A stretch of 64,000 nt of DNA from Gammaproteobacteria bacterium MedPE (GTDB lineage: Bacteria > Pseudomonadota > Gammaproteobacteria > Enterobacterales > Psychrobiaceae), in assembly GCA_001874365.1 (NCBI GenBank), contig MPDF01000001.1, positions 19,224 to 83,223 on the forward strand, in the 5' to 3' direction. Every line of letters begins with the position of its first letter. Position 1 is the first letter of the stretch. This document shows, one piece after another, positions 45,972-55,930 of the stretch. A program made the position numbers and the translations under genes. Under the pieces are notes generated by a model that searched no databases, was not told the origin of the DNA, and saw only the letters and a list, made by a program, of their open reading frames with translations.

Positions 45972-47645
45972 ATGACAGAATTATCTTTTGCTGAACTGTT
46001 TGAAGAATCTCTTCAAGAACTAGAAACTCGCCAAGGCGCCATCGTTAAAGGTACTGTAGTACGTATCGAACGTGGTACTGTATTAGTAGACGCAGGCCTT
46101 AAATCTGAAAGCCCAATCTCTGCAGACCAATTCAAAAACGCACTAGGTGAACTAGAAGTTTCTGTTGGTGATGTTGTAGACGTTGCAATTGACGCAATGG
46201 AAGACGGCTTCGGTGAAACTCAACTTTCTCGTGAAAAAGCTAAACGCCACGAGTCTTGGGGTGTTCTTGAGAAAGCATTTGAAGAGCAAGAAACTATCGT
46301 TGGTGTTATCAACGGTAAAGTTAAAGGTGGTTTCACTGTTGAAGTGAATACTATCCGTGCTTTCCTACCTGGTTCATTAGTAGATGTACGTCCAGTACGT
46401 GACACTTCTCACCTTGAAGGCAAAGAATTAGAATTCAAAGTTATCAAACTTGATCAAAAACGTAACAACGTTGTTGTTTCTCGTCGCGCCGTTATCGAAA
46501 CAGAAAACAGTGCAGAGCGTGAAGAGCTACTAGCTAGCCTACAAGAAGGTATCGAAGTTAAAGGTATCGTTAAGAACCTTACTGATTACGGTGCGTTCGT
46601 TGATCTTGGTGGTATCGATGGTCTTCTACACATCACTGACATGGCTTGGAAACGCGTTAAGCACCCAAGCGAAATCGTTGCAGTTGGTGACGAAATCAAT
46701 GTTCGTGTACTTAAGTACGATCGTGAAAAGACTCGTGTTTCACTTGGTCTTAAGCAAATGGGTGAAGATCCATGGGTATCAATCGCTGGTCGTTTCCCAG
46801 AAGGTCACAAACTTACTGGTCGCGTAACTAACTTAACTGATTACGGTTGTTTCGTTGAAATCCAAGAAGGCGTTGAAGGTCTAGTACACGTTTCTGAAAT
46901 GGATTGGACTAACAAAAACATCCACCCATCTAAAGTTGTTAGCTTGGATGATGTTGTTGAAGTTATGGTTCTTGACATTGATGAAGAGCGTCGTCGTATT
47001 TCTCTTGGTCTTAAGCAATGTGTTGCTAACCCATGGTCTGAGTTCTCTTCTAAGTTCGCTAAAGGCGATCGCGTTTCTGGTAAGATCAAATCTATCACTG
47101 ACTTCGGTGTATTCATCGGTCTTGACGGTGGTATCGACGGTCTTGTTCACTTATCTGACATTTCTTGGAATGTTGCTGGTGAAGAAGCTGTACGTGATTT
47201 CGCTAAAGGTGACGAGATTGAAGCTGTTGTTCTTGCTGTTGATGCAGAACGTGAGCGTATCTCTCTTGGTATCAAGCAATCAGAAGAAGATCCATTCAAC
47301 AACTACCTAGCTGATAACAAGAAAGGTGCTATTGTTAAAGGTAAAGTAACAGCTGTTGACGCTAAAGGCGCAACTATTGAACTTGCTGATAGCGTTGAAG
47401 GTTACATTCGTGTTGCTGACATTTCACGTGACCGCATCGAAGATGCTTCTACAGAATTATCAGTAGACCAAGAAATCGAAGCGAAATACGTTGGTGTTGA
47501 TCGTAAGAACCGCGTAATTAGCCTATCTATCCGCGCTAAAGACGAAGCTGAAGAAAAATCAGCAGTTGAAAGCGTAAACAATGCAGAAGAGAGCTTCTCT
47601 TCAAATGCAATGGCTGAAGCGTTCAAAAACGCAAACCGTGACTAA
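45972..47645 (+). CDS. rpsA: 30S ribosomal protein S1
   Basis: Ribosomal protein that binds mRNA leaders during initiation. 557 residues from ATG 45972 ([18 protein letters not shown]), the conserved start. Six S1/OB repeats, recognisable by recurrent motifs such as [49 protein letters not shown] and [25 protein letters not shown]. There is no Shine-Dalgarno before the ATG (ATTAAATGTGAATTAAAC), as is known for E. coli rpsA, where leader structure and S1 autoregulation replace it. Codon use is strongly biased, as expected for an abundant protein. Confidence 0.98.
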   Translation: MTELSFAELFEESLQELETRQGAIVKGTVVRIERGTVLVDAGLKSESPISADQFKNALGELEVSVGDVVDVAIDAMEDGFGETQLSREKAKRHESWGVLEKAFEEQETIVGVINGKVKGGFTVEVNTIRAFLPGSLVDVRPVRDTSHLEGKELEFKVIKLDQKRNNVVVSRRAVIETENSAEREELLASLQEGIEVKGIVKNLTDYGAFVDLGGIDGLLHITDMAWKRVKHPSEIVAVGDEINVRVLKYDREKTRVSLGLKQMGEDPWVSIAGRFPEGHKLTGRVTNLTDYGCFVEIQEGVEGLVHVSEMDWTNKNIHPSKVVSLDDVVEVMVLDIDEERRRISLGLKQCVANPWSEFSSKFAKGDRVSGKIKSITDFGVFIGLDGGIDGLVHLSDISWNVAGEEAVRDFAKGDEIEAVVLAVDAERERISLGIKQSEEDPFNNYLADNKKGAIVKGKVTAVDAKGATIELADSVEGYIRVADISRDRIEDASTELSVDQEIEAKYVGVDRKNRVISLSIRAKDEAEEKSAVESVNNAEESFSSNAMAEAFKNANRD

Positions 47646-47658
47646 TTAATAGTTGACT

Positions 47659-47676
47659 GGGGCGTGTAAACGCCTC
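47659..47676 (+). promoter_or_regulatory. weak hairpin between rpsA and ihfB
   Basis: Arms GGGGCGT and ACGCCTC (one G-U pair) with loop GTAA. The following sequence is only partly T-rich; a partial terminator or attenuator at most. Confidence 0.45.
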
Positions 47677-47712
47677 ATTCTATTAATAATCATACTGCTA
47701 AGAGGAAGGTTT

Positions 47713-48003
47713 ATGACTAAGTCAGAATTAATCGAAAGATTAGCCCTGAAACAATTACATTTGTCAGCAAAAGATATTGAGAGTGCTGTTAAAGACATGC
47801 TTGATATGATGGCAAACACCTTGTCATCAGGTGATCGAATTGAAATTCGAGGTTTTGGTAGCTTCTCGTTGCATTATCGTGCACCACGTACTGGGCGTAA
47901 TCCTAAGTCTGGTGAAACGGTTGAGTTAGGGTCAAAATATGTCCCTCACTTTAAGCCAGGTAAGGAATTACGTGAGCGAGTTAACGCCAGCCTTAATGCA
48001 TAG
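47713..48003 (+). CDS. ihfB: integration host factor beta subunit
   Basis: DNA-bending protein of the HU/IHF family, partner of IhfA (encoded at 62913). 96 residues from ATG 47713 with RBS AGAGGAAGG; the longer in-frame start at 47653 has no support. [24 protein letters not shown] matches the IhfB N-terminus and the DNA-inserting arm is [35 protein letters not shown]. Strong terminator follows. Both IHF subunits being in one window is ordinary for this gene order. Confidence 0.97.
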   Translation: MTKSELIERLALKQLHLSAKDIESAVKDMLDMMANTLSSGDRIEIRGFGSFSLHYRAPRTGRNPKSGETVELGSKYVPHFKPGKELRERVNASLNA

Positions 48004-48028
48004 TTACTATTAGTAACTGTTTGTGTTC

Positions 48029-48057
48029 AAAAAGCGACCTTTGGGTCGCTTTTTTTA
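48029..48057 (+). terminator. intrinsic terminator after ihfB
   Basis: Arms AAAAAGCGACC and GGTCGCTTTTT with loop TTTG, followed by further T. Confidence 0.93.
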
Positions 48058-48189
48058 TATTCGTTAAATAATGGCTAGCAAGGCGATTGATTTTCTTAGA
48101 TAATAGGCCCAACTTTACTGGGAATATTCATCGTATTCTTAAGCATATTTTTCAGGTATTTCTCAGAGCTAGCGTTTTAAGGAGCGACA

Positions 48190-48474
48190 ATGAAAGTTGT
48201 ATTAACGACCATGATAGTGATTGTGTTTTTTACGATTGCCGCTCTATTTGGCGCAGTGAACAACACGATGGTCGATGTTAATTACCTCGTCGGTCAAGGT
48301 AGTTTCAATATAAGTATTGCACTTGGAATCGCCTTTGTAAGTGGCTTTACTATTTGTTGGGTGATCTTCTATTCAATGTATTTGCAGCTAAAGTTAAAAC
48401 TCGCCTTAACCAATAAAAAACTAGCAGCCGCGCAACACGATGATACAAATATCATTGTTAGCGAGAAAGTTTAG
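48190..48474 (+). CDS. lapA: LapA family membrane protein
   Basis: Inner-membrane partner of LapB in control of lipopolysaccharide synthesis. 94 residues with two hydrophobic helices (VVLTTMIVIVFFTIAALFGAV and ISIALGIAFVSGFTICWVIFYSMYL) and a short basic cytoplasmic coil. RBS AAGGAGCGAC. lapB starts 9 bp after its stop, so they form an operon, as in E. coli. Confidence 0.92.
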   Translation: MKVVLTTMIVIVFFTIAALFGAVNNTMVDVNYLVGQGSFNISIALGIAFVSGFTICWVIFYSMYLQLKLKLALTNKKLAAAQHDDTNIIVSEKV

Positions 48475-48483
48475 ACAGGTATT

Positions 48484-49638
48484 ATGGAGTTACTTTTTCT
48501 TTTATTACCCATAGCTGCAGCGTACGGTTGGTACATGGGAAGAAGAAGTGCTGGTCATCAGCATCAGCGAGATGTGAGTGAACACTCTAAAAATTATTTT
48601 GCTGGTTTAAATTATTTATTATCTGATGAGCCCGATAAAGCGGTTGATCAGTTTATTTCACTTGTCGAAGTTGATAGCGAAACCATAGAAACTCATCTCG
48701 CTTTAGGCCGACTTTTCAGGCAGCGAGGTGAAGTAGATCGCTCCCTAAGAATTCACCAAAATTTGCTTGCTAGGCCGAACTTAAGTCATGAACAACGTGA
48801 CAATGCGCTATTTGAGCTGGCAAACGACTACCTTCAAGCTGGACTCATCGACCGTAGCGCCAATTTGTTTATTGAATTATCCGAAAACAAAGTCTATCAA
48901 GAAAAATCTCTTGGCCACTTGGTTTGTATTTATCAGAAAACTAAAGATTGGCAACAAGCTATCGATACATCGCGATTACTCGTTGACCTTGGCAAGCGCC
49001 AGCTGATTCCTGCGCGTGCTCACTTTTATTGTGAGCTATATGAAAGCAGTGATGATAACGATGATGTAACGCTACTCAAACGTGCGTTACAGGTTGACGC
49101 TGGCTGTACAAGGGCCAGATTATTACTGGGGCAACATTATTACGAGCGCGATGAATTTGAGAATTGCCAGCTTATTATTGATCAATTTTTAGCGCAAGAT
49201 ATTGACTTTTTTAGAGAGGCAATAGATCTATTTATTAAGTGCTATCAAGCGCGAGATCAGTTAGCGTTACTGGCGATTAAGTTGGAAGATGCGATTGCAA
49301 AAGGCGCGGGCATTGCGACCTTAATGGCAAAAATTGAACTCGCAGGTGACAAATTAGATAATGCTCAAGTCGAGCACATGCTAACGAAGCATTTGTTCGA
49401 AGCGCCAAGTGTCATCGGTTTCTACCACTTAATGCAAGTTCAAATAGATGTTGCGGAAAATGGTAAAGCAAAAGAGAGTTTATTGCATTTGAAAGCACTG
49501 GTTGCCGAACAGCTAAAAGTGCGTCCTGTTTATCGCTGTGGAAGTTGTGGATTCAGTGCTAAAAAAATTCAGTGGCAATGTCCATCGTGTCTTACGTGGG
49601 GTAGTGTAAAACCTATTCGCGGACTGGATGGCGATTAA
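48484..49638 (+). CDS. lapB: lipopolysaccharide assembly protein LapB
   Basis: Membrane-anchored TPR protein that links LPS synthesis enzymes and adapts LpxC to FtsH proteolysis. 384 residues: N-terminal membrane helix (LLFLLLPIAAAYGWYMGRRS), a series of TPR-like helix pairs (~40-340; ETHLALGRLFRQRGEVDRSLRIHQNLL), and a C-terminal rubredoxin-like zinc/iron knuckle YRCGSCGFSAKKIQWQCPSC. Follows lapA directly; pyrF follows 30 bp later. Confidence 0.95.
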   Translation: MELLFLLLPIAAAYGWYMGRRSAGHQHQRDVSEHSKNYFAGLNYLLSDEPDKAVDQFISLVEVDSETIETHLALGRLFRQRGEVDRSLRIHQNLLARPNLSHEQRDNALFELANDYLQAGLIDRSANLFIELSENKVYQEKSLGHLVCIYQKTKDWQQAIDTSRLLVDLGKRQLIPARAHFYCELYESSDDNDDVTLLKRALQVDAGCTRARLLLGQHYYERDEFENCQLIIDQFLAQDIDFFREAIDLFIKCYQARDQLALLAIKLEDAIAKGAGIATLMAKIELAGDKLDNAQVEHMLTKHLFEAPSVIGFYHLMQVQIDVAENGKAKESLLHLKALVAEQLKVRPVYRCGSCGFSAKKIQWQCPSCLTWGSVKPIRGLDGD

Positions 49639-49668
49639 TATTTATTGTAAAAAAGGTAAAGAGTAAAC

Positions 49669-50370
49669 ATGAATAATCAGTCAAAAGTTGTGGTTGCATT
49701 AGATTTCGATGATCAAAACAAAGCACTTGCCTTTGTCGATACGATTGATCCACAAAGCTGTCGTTTAAAAGTTGGCAAAGAAATGTTTACTTATTTTGGC
49801 CCAGAGTTTGTGAAGCAATTGGTTGCTAAAGGATTTGATGTTTTCTTGGATTTAAAATTTCATGACATTCCCAATACGGTTGCAAAAGCGGTTGCAGCAG
49901 CCGCCAAACTTGGCGTTTGGATGGTTAATGTGCATGCGAGTGGCGGCGAGAAAATGATGAGAGCGGCCAAAGAGGCCCTAGTACCTTACGGTGATAAAGC
50001 GCCAATTTTAATTGCTGTGACGGTGCTCACCAGTATGGAACATTCTGAACTTGAGTTGATTGGTGTTGACGCTGAGCTAGATGAACATGTTGTACGTTTG
50101 GCATCATTAACTAAAGATTGCGGTTTAGATGGTGTCGTGTGTTCAGCACAAGAAGCAACACGATTAAAATCGGAACTTGGCAATCAATTTCAATTAATTA
50201 CACCGGGAATCAGACCCGCGGGCAGTGCTGTCGGCGATCAAAAACGCATAATGACACCTGAAAAAGCAGTCGCGGCAGGCAGTGATTATCTGGTAATAGG
50301 CCGGCCTATTACGCAATCGGAAACGCCGCAACAAGTATTGGCTGATATTAATCAATCGCTCAATTCATAG
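49669..50370 (+). CDS. pyrF: orotidine 5'-phosphate decarboxylase
   Basis: Last step of UMP synthesis. 233 residues, a single TIM barrel. Catalytic charged array [14 protein letters not shown], with phosphate-binding end [22 protein letters not shown] and YLVIGRPIT. Downstream of lapB on the same strand; a strong terminator ends the aroA-to-pyrF block. Confidence 0.98.
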   Translation: MNNQSKVVVALDFDDQNKALAFVDTIDPQSCRLKVGKEMFTYFGPEFVKQLVAKGFDVFLDLKFHDIPNTVAKAVAAAAKLGVWMVNVHASGGEKMMRAAKEALVPYGDKAPILIAVTVLTSMEHSELELIGVDAELDEHVVRLASLTKDCGLDGVVCSAQEATRLKSELGNQFQLITPGIRPAGSAVGDQKRIMTPEKAVAAGSDYLVIGRPITQSETPQQVLADINQSLNS

Positions 50371-50393
50371 TGTTTTGAATGACACTAACGACT

Positions 50394-50416
50394 AGCCGCT
50401 CTCGAGCGGCTTTTTT
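50394..50416 (+). terminator. intrinsic terminator after pyrF
   Basis: Arms AGCCGCT and AGCGGCT with loop CTCG, then six T. Confidence 0.93.
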
Positions 50417-50504
50417 GTGTCTAGCGCATTTCATAGTGAGAGAAAAGAGAGTTTACAGAATATTTGTTAAACGCATGTTCACCTTACGTAAGATTTGTTA
50501 TATA

Positions 50505-50522
50505 TTTAAACGTACGTTTAAA
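50505..50522. promoter_or_regulatory. palindromic operator before the acyl-CoA dehydrogenase gene
   Basis: TTTAAACGTACGTTTAAA, a perfect 18-bp palindrome 31 bp before the start codon and overlapping a TATATA-like -10 region. Shape and position suit a TetR-type repressor of lipid catabolism. A weaker, related sequence (GTTAAACGCATGTTCA) lies about 40 bp upstream. Confidence 0.65.
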
Positions 50523-50553
50523 AGTGATGTTTAATAATAATAGGAAAAACGCC

Positions 50554-52353
50554 ATGACTGAGTTTAAACCCCCGCTAGAAGATATGAATTTTCTGCTATC
50601 AAATGTCTTTAACGTTGAGCAGTTGTGGCAAAGTATTCCTGCACTTGCAGAATCTGTCGATGTTGATACTGCCCAGGCCATATTAGAGGAAGGTGGCAAA
50701 CTTGCTAGCAATTTAGTTGCACCACTTAATCGCAGTGGCGATGAGGAGGGGGCAAATTGGCATGATGGTAAGGTTACAACGCCAGAAGGGTTCAAAGAGG
50801 CATTCAGTACTTTTGCTGACGGCGGTTGGGGCGGTTTGTGTGGTGATGCAGACTACGGCGGTATGGGGATGCCTAAAATGCTCGGTGTCTTGTTTGATGA
50901 AATGATGTATGCCGCTAATAGTTCATTTACGTTGTATCCTACATTGACGGCCGGTGCATGTTTGGCCCTTAATGCTCATGGTAGCGAAGCGTTAAAAACG
51001 ACATACCTACCCAATTTATATAGTGGTCACTGGTCAGCCTCAATGTGTTTAACTGAGCCACACAGTGGCACGGACCTTGGGCTTATTAAGACAAAGGCGG
51101 TACCAAATGATGAGGGGAGCTATGACGTCACTGGTACGAAAATATTTATTACTGGTGGTGAACATGATCTCACAGAAAATATTATCCATCTTGTACTAGC
51201 GAAACTACCTGATGCACCAGATGGCGCTCGGGGAATATCGTTATTTTTAGTGCCAAAGTTAACCGTTGAAAATGGTCAATCGACGAGCTCTAATAACGTA
51301 TCTTGTGGTTCTATTGAGCATAAAATGGGTATCAAAGCGTCAGCGACCTGTGTGATGAATTTTGATGGTGCGAAAGGGTATTTAGTTGGCGAGCTTAATA
51401 AAGGCCTCGCCTGTATGTTTACCATGATGAACTACGAGCGCCTGTCGATTGGTATTCAAGGTATTGGATGTGGCGAAATGGCATATCAAGGTGCGGCTGA
51501 ATATGCGAAGGAGCGCTTGCAAAGTAAAGGTGTAGGCGAACTACGTGATACATCAAAAGCAGCTGATCCTATTGTTGTTCACGGCGATGTGAGGCGCATG
51601 TTGTTAACAGCTCGTGCAAATAACGAAGGAAGCCGTGCGTTTGCCCTGTATATTGCAAAACAATTAGACATCGCCAAGTTTAGCGACAATCAACAAGATG
51701 TGGAAAAGGCGACAAGTTTAGTGGCCTTGCTTACGCCCGTCGCTAAGGCTTTTTTTACTGATTTAGGGTTAGAATCAACAGTACTTGGACAGCAAGTATT
51801 TGGTGGCCATGGTTATATTAGAGAATGGGGAATGGAACAGCTCGTTCGCGATGTTCGAATTGCTCAAATATACGAAGGAACGAATGGTATTCAAGCATTG
51901 GATCTAATTGGTCGAAAAGTCGCCGCGAATGGCGGCAAAGACTATGAGATTTTCAGTCAAGAAGTTCGCGATAACATCGTCGCATTTAACCAAAGTGACC
52001 TTGTCAGTAATGGCCGGTTGTCAGTGATGTATCGCGAACTAGAATCAGCAATGAATATGCTTGATGATCTAACAAAAATTGTTTTAGAGCGTGCCACTGA
52101 CGGCAATGAACTTAACGGCAATGCTGTTGATTATCTCAATGCGTTTGGCTATGCAGCATGTGCTTATATGTGGTGCCTAACATCAACAAGTGCCATTAAC
52201 GCTCAAGCGAGTAGTGACAACCCGTATTTGGAAAATAAATTGCTTGTTGCCGAGTTCTTTTTTGCACGTTTATTACCTAAACAGTGTGCTTTCGCTAAGT
52301 CGATAAAAGCGGGTGTTAGTTCGCTAATGGCGATGCCTAATGATATGTTTTAG
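50554..52353 (+). CDS. acyl-CoA dehydrogenase, ~600-residue class
   Basis: FAD enzyme that makes a 2,3-double bond in an acyl-CoA. 599 residues from ATG 50554 (MTEFKPPLEDMNFLL) with RBS AATAGGAAAA; an upstream in-frame start at 50464 would lie across the operator and is rejected. Motifs are CLTEPHSGTDLGLIKTKA, ITGGEHDL, GARGISLFLVPK, and the catalytic-Glu region IAQIYEGTNGIQALDLIGRK. The extra C-terminal domain places it in the class that includes FadE5-like and DmdC-like enzymes; substrate cannot be assigned. Single gene between two terminators. Confidence 0.9.
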   Translation: MTEFKPPLEDMNFLLSNVFNVEQLWQSIPALAESVDVDTAQAILEEGGKLASNLVAPLNRSGDEEGANWHDGKVTTPEGFKEAFSTFADGGWGGLCGDADYGGMGMPKMLGVLFDEMMYAANSSFTLYPTLTAGACLALNAHGSEALKTTYLPNLYSGHWSASMCLTEPHSGTDLGLIKTKAVPNDEGSYDVTGTKIFITGGEHDLTENIIHLVLAKLPDAPDGARGISLFLVPKLTVENGQSTSSNNVSCGSIEHKMGIKASATCVMNFDGAKGYLVGELNKGLACMFTMMNYERLSIGIQGIGCGEMAYQGAAEYAKERLQSKGVGELRDTSKAADPIVVHGDVRRMLLTARANNEGSRAFALYIAKQLDIAKFSDNQQDVEKATSLVALLTPVAKAFFTDLGLESTVLGQQVFGGHGYIREWGMEQLVRDVRIAQIYEGTNGIQALDLIGRKVAANGGKDYEIFSQEVRDNIVAFNQSDLVSNGRLSVMYRELESAMNMLDDLTKIVLERATDGNELNGNAVDYLNAFGYAACAYMWCLTSTSAINAQASSDNPYLENKLLVAEFFFARLLPKQCAFAKSIKAGVSSLMAMPNDMF

Positions 52354-52370
52354 ATAACTTAGTCATTAAT

Positions 52371-52399
52371 AAAAGCCGAGCTTCATGCTCGGTTTTTTT
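52371..52399 (+). terminator. intrinsic terminator after the acyl-CoA dehydrogenase gene
   Basis: Arms GCCGAGC and GCTCGG(T) with loop TTCAT, then seven T. Confidence 0.92.
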
Positions 52400-52437
52400 A
52401 TATCTGGTAAAAAATCCTAATTTTTTTCTTTTATTGA

Positions 52438-52463
52438 GTTGAAAAGAACATTGCTACCCCCAT
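52438..52463 (+). promoter_or_regulatory. sigma-32 (heat-shock) promoter of htpG
   Basis: GTTGAAA (52438-52444) and CCCCAT (52458-52463) are separated by 13 bp, matching the CTTGAAA / CCCCAT heat-shock consensus. It lies 70 bp before the htpG start. Confidence 0.8.
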
Positions 52464-52533
52464 AACTAAAGCTAAGCGTACGTTACCTTTACGAAAATAC
52501 GCATGATGATGTTATTAAATTTTGGAGTTAAGC

Positions 52534-54453
52534 ATGTCAGAAACAACACAAACTCACGGCTTTCAAACGGAAGTAACCCAGATCTTACAATTGATGATCC
52601 ATTCACTGTATTCAAATAAAGAAATTTTTCTTCGTGAATTGGTATCAAATGCAGCAGATGCGGCCGATAAGTTGCGCTTTAAAGCGTTAGAAGATAACAG
52701 CCTTTATGAAGGTGATGGTGACCTGCGTGTTCGCATTAGCTTTGATAAAGAGGCGCGTACGATTACGATTAGTGATAACGGTATCGGTATGTCTCGTGAT
52801 GATGTTATTAATCATCTCGGTACTATTGCTAAATCAGGCACAGCGGAATTTTTTGAAAACCTGTCAGGTGATCAAGCGAAAGACAGTCAATTAATTGGTC
52901 AGTTTGGCGTTGGTTTCTATTCTGCATTTATTGTTGCTAACAAAGTTGTTGTAAATACTCGTAAAGCGGGTGAGAGTAGCGACCAAGCAGTTCGTTGGGA
53001 ATCAGAAGGCAAGGGTAGTTTCGATCTAACTGATATCGTAAAAGAAGAACGTGGTACTGAAATCATTCTTCATTTAAATGAAGAAGAGGACGAGTTCCTA
53101 AATGACTATCGTCTGAAGCAAGTTATCGGTAAGTATTCTGACCACATCTCAGTAAGCGTTGAGATGTTTAAAGACGAGGTTGCTGAAGTTGAGGTCGAAG
53201 ACGGTGATAATGTTCCAGCAGTACCCGCACATTGGGAAGCGATTAACAAAGCGACAGCATTGTGGACGTTAAGTAAGTCAGAGCTTGAAGACACTGATTA
53301 CCAAGAATTCTACAAGCACGTTGCCAATGACTTTCAAGATCCATTAACGTGGGCACATAATAAAGTTGAAGGTAAATTAGAATACACTAGTTTGTTGTAC
53401 ATTCCTGCTAAGGCACCATGGGATATGTATAACCGCGAAGGAAATAGTGGCTTAAAACTCTACGTGCAACGTGTTTTCATTATGGATGACGCTGAGCAAT
53501 TTATGCCAACGTATCTACGTTTCGTTAAAGGGTTGGTCGACTCTAACGATCTACCGTTAAATGTTTCTCGTGAAATCCTGCAAGAAAATAGCGTCACTAA
53601 GCAAATGCGAAGTGGTTGTACTAAGCGTGTGCTACAAATGCTTGATAAAATGGGCAAGAAAGATAGCGATAAGTATCAGTCATTCTGGAAAGAATTTGGT
53701 CAAGTACTTAAAGAAGGTCCAGCCGAAGACACTGCGAATAAAGACGCTATTGCAAAACTATTGCGCTTTGCTTCAACACATAATGACACTGAAGAGCAGA
53801 ATGTTTCGTTAGAAGATTACATTTCTCGTATGGCTGAAGGTCAAGATGCAATCTACTATATTACTGCAGATAGCTTCCAAGCAGCTAAAAATAGTCCTCA
53901 TCTTGAGCAACTACGTGCTCGTGGTTTTGAAGTGCTACTGATGTCAGATCGTATCGATGAATGGCTAATGAGTCATTTAACGGAATACAATGAGAAATCG
54001 TTCCAATCGGTCGTTAAATCTGATTTAGATTTAGGTGAGGTTGATGATGAGACTAAAGCTAAGCAAGAAGAAGTAGAAAAGTCATTAGAATCAGTAACCG
54101 AGCGAATTAAAGCAGCATTGGGTGAAGAAGTTAAAGATGTACGAGTGTCTCATCGTTTGACGAATACGCCGAGCTGTATCGTGTCAGATGGTCAAGATAT
54201 GACGAGTCAAATGATTAAGTTGATGGAAGCTGCTGGTCAGCCAGTACCTCAAACCAAATTCATTTTTGAGTACAATCCTGAACATACACTAGTGAAGCAT
54301 TTGGCTGATGAACAAGATGATGCACGTTTTGAAAAATGGGTTGATGTATTATATCGTCAAGCTCAATTATCTGAGCGCGGTTCGATTGAAGATCCTGCAG
54401 GATTCATTAACAAAATGAACGAATTAATGTTAGATTTAGCTAATTCAAAATAA
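52534..54453 (+). CDS. htpG: molecular chaperone HtpG (Hsp90)
   Basis: Cytosolic ATP-dependent chaperone. 639 residues from ATG 52534 with RBS TTTGGAG. N-terminal GHKL ATPase motifs are [33 protein letters not shown], and [13 protein letters not shown]; the middle domain has the catalytic-Arg region [13 protein letters not shown]; the C-terminal dimerisation domain is intact. Single gene with a heat-shock promoter and its own terminator. Confidence 0.98.
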   Translation: MSETTQTHGFQTEVTQILQLMIHSLYSNKEIFLRELVSNAADAADKLRFKALEDNSLYEGDGDLRVRISFDKEARTITISDNGIGMSRDDVINHLGTIAKSGTAEFFENLSGDQAKDSQLIGQFGVGFYSAFIVANKVVVNTRKAGESSDQAVRWESEGKGSFDLTDIVKEERGTEIILHLNEEEDEFLNDYRLKQVIGKYSDHISVSVEMFKDEVAEVEVEDGDNVPAVPAHWEAINKATALWTLSKSELEDTDYQEFYKHVANDFQDPLTWAHNKVEGKLEYTSLLYIPAKAPWDMYNREGNSGLKLYVQRVFIMDDAEQFMPTYLRFVKGLVDSNDLPLNVSREILQENSVTKQMRSGCTKRVLQMLDKMGKKDSDKYQSFWKEFGQVLKEGPAEDTANKDAIAKLLRFASTHNDTEEQNVSLEDYISRMAEGQDAIYYITADSFQAAKNSPHLEQLRARGFEVLLMSDRIDEWLMSHLTEYNEKSFQSVVKSDLDLGEVDDETKAKQEEVEKSLESVTERIKAALGEEVKDVRVSHRLTNTPSCIVSDGQDMTSQMIKLMEAAGQPVPQTKFIFEYNPEHTLVKHLADEQDDARFEKWVDVLYRQAQLSERGSIEDPAGFINKMNELMLDLANSK

Positions 54454-54471
54454 TCTAAAGTATTGATTATG

Positions 54472-54507
54472 AAAGCCACTGTCGGTTAACCGACAGTGGC
54501 TTTTTTT
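54472..54507 (+). terminator. intrinsic terminator after htpG
   Basis: A perfect 26-bp palindrome at 54475-54500 (arms GCCACTGTCGGTT / AACCGACAGTGGC), preceded by A and followed by seven T. Confidence 0.95.
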
Positions 54508-54527
54508 ATGGGAAGAGTTTTTAGATT

Positions 54528-54579
54528 AGTACCAATTTTAACAAGTACAAGTGGGCAAATATTTAATGCAATTGGTATA
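54528..54579. repeat. dispersed MITE-like repeat, copy B (short form)
   Basis: About 50 bp: left end TACCAATT joined directly to the conserved right-end block (AAGTACAAGTGGGCAAAT, then ATTTAATGCAATTGGTATA). It looks like an internal deletion derivative of copies A and C. Confidence 0.7.
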
Positions 54580-54784
54580 AGACAATGAATAAGTGATGTC
54601 GCGAGCGTGATAAAAATCGACATTCAATGGTCTCTAAAGAGTTGGGTAAACATAAAAATATATTATGGTAGCCACGTCGCTTTATATAAATACAACATTT
54701 ATTTATAGGTGTTGACGGTGTTATCTATTAAATGAAAAAATGCACAGTACATAAGGAATTCGATTTAAATAAAAAGTAACAATT
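54580..54784. other. AT-rich intergenic stretch before the GNAT gene
   Basis: Together with the terminator and repeat copy B it makes up the 332 bp between htpG and the acetyltransferase. No further ORF or clear motif seen; a promoter for the acetyltransferase is presumably here. Confidence 0.4.
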
Positions 54785-55288
54785 ATGCAAATAAATTCAG
54801 CTCGATTACTGATTGATAAACTTAAACGAGATGATGCGTCGTTTATCATCAAATTGTTAAACCAGCCAAGTTTTCTTGAAATGATTGGTGACAGAAAAGT
54901 TCATGATACCGCCAGCGCAATTACATTTATGGAAGAGGGGCCTTGGCAAACTTATCCCGAAAATATTGGCATGTTATGCGTTCGCAACAAAGAAACTGGT
55001 GAGGCAATTGGCCTATGTGGCTTTATGCAGCGCGACTACCTAAACAGCCCTGATCTTGGTTATGCCTTTTTAGAATCGACACATGGCCAGGGCTATGCAA
55101 TAGAAGCGGCACAAGCTGTAATGCTTTGGGGGAAATCGCTCAATCAATTTAGAACGATTGGTGCTATGACTAATAAGAATAACGTTGCTAGTATCGGCTT
55201 ACTCGCTAAACTTGATTTCGTGGAGATGAAGACTGAGAATTTATGCGATGAGCTTAAAGGGTTACGCTATTTTGAACGTCAAATTTAG
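54785..55288 (+). CDS. GNAT family N-acetyltransferase (RimJ/RimL-like)
   Basis: 167-residue acetyl-CoA-dependent acetyltransferase. Fold motifs are SARLLIDKLKRDDASFIIKLLNQPSFLEMIGD at the start, GLCGFMQRDYLNSPDLGYAFLESTHGQGYAIEAAQAVMLW (GxGYA acetyl-CoA loop), and NVASIGLLAKLDFVEMKTE near the end. Typical of the Acetyltransf_3 group that modifies small molecules or protein N-termini; substrate unknown. Weak RBS. Convergent with fabA across a shared bidirectional terminator. Confidence 0.85.
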   Translation: MQINSARLLIDKLKRDDASFIIKLLNQPSFLEMIGDRKVHDTASAITFMEEGPWQTYPENIGMLCVRNKETGEAIGLCGFMQRDYLNSPDLGYAFLESTHGQGYAIEAAQAVMLWGKSLNQFRTIGAMTNKNNVASIGLLAKLDFVEMKTENLCDELKGLRYFERQI

Positions 55289-55293
55289 CGTAT

Positions 55294-55321
55294 AAAAAAA
55301 GCGCCATCAAGGCGCTTTTTT
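55294..55321. terminator. bidirectional terminator between GNAT and fabA genes
   Basis: Arms AAAAAAAGCGCC and GGCGCTTTTTT with loop ATCAA. Same architecture as the two terminators hit by IS elements, but uninterrupted. Confidence 0.93.
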
Positions 55322-55340
55322 AGATATGTTAACGCTCAAA

Positions 55341-55856
55341 TTAAAACGCTGAAGTATCGCTAAATAATCCAACTTTTAGATCTTTAGCTGCATAGATTTC
55401 ACGACCATCAACTTCCATCGTTGCATCAGCCATCCCCATAACCAGCTTACGGTTAATAACACGCTTCATGTTGATTTTGTACGTTACTTTTTTCGCGTCA
55501 GGTAATACTTGGCCAGTAAACTTAAGTTCACCCACACCTAGTGCGCGACCACGGCCTGTACCGCCAATCCAACCAAGGTAGAAACCAACAAGCTGCCACA
55601 TGGCGTCTAAACCAAGACAACCAGGCATTACAGGGTCGCCAATGAAGTGACAATCGAAGAACCATAGATCTTTAGTGATATCTAGTTCAGCGATGATTTC
55701 GCCTTTGCCAAATTCGCCGCCGTCTTCCGTCATGCTAACGATGCGATCCATCATTAACATGTTTGGTGCTGGTAGTTGTGGATTACCTTCACCGAATAAT
55801 TCGCCGCGGCCACTAGCCAGTAGATCTTCTCTTGTGTAACTTGATTTTTTAATCAT
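55341..55856 (-). CDS. fabA: 3-hydroxydecanoyl-ACP dehydratase/isomerase
   Basis: Dehydrates 3-hydroxydecanoyl-ACP and isomerises the product, starting anaerobic-type unsaturated fatty acid synthesis. 171 residues. Active-site His is in [25 protein letters not shown], with the catalytic Asp in GLDAMW. Downstream of the YcbZ-like protease gene on the same strand, as in E. coli (ycbZ-fabA-rmf region). Confidence 0.97.
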   Translation of the reverse strand: MIKKSSYTREDLLASGRGELFGEGNPQLPAPNMLMMDRIVSMTEDGGEFGKGEIIAELDITKDLWFFDCHFIGDPVMPGCLGLDAMWQLVGFYLGWIGGTGRGRALGVGELKFTGQVLPDAKKVTYKINMKRVINRKLVMGMADATMEVDGREIYAAKDLKVGLFSDTSAF

Positions 55857-55930
55857 TTTTTTAAATCACCGTATAAATTTGTGGGCTAGGTTAGCGAACA
55901 CCTGTACGCTAGACAACTCCGATGAGCACG

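Noticed and set aside
48087..48281. 64-codon ORF upstream of and overlapping lapA
   Set aside because: No ribosome binding site and low-complexity composition; it overlaps the real lapA start in another frame.
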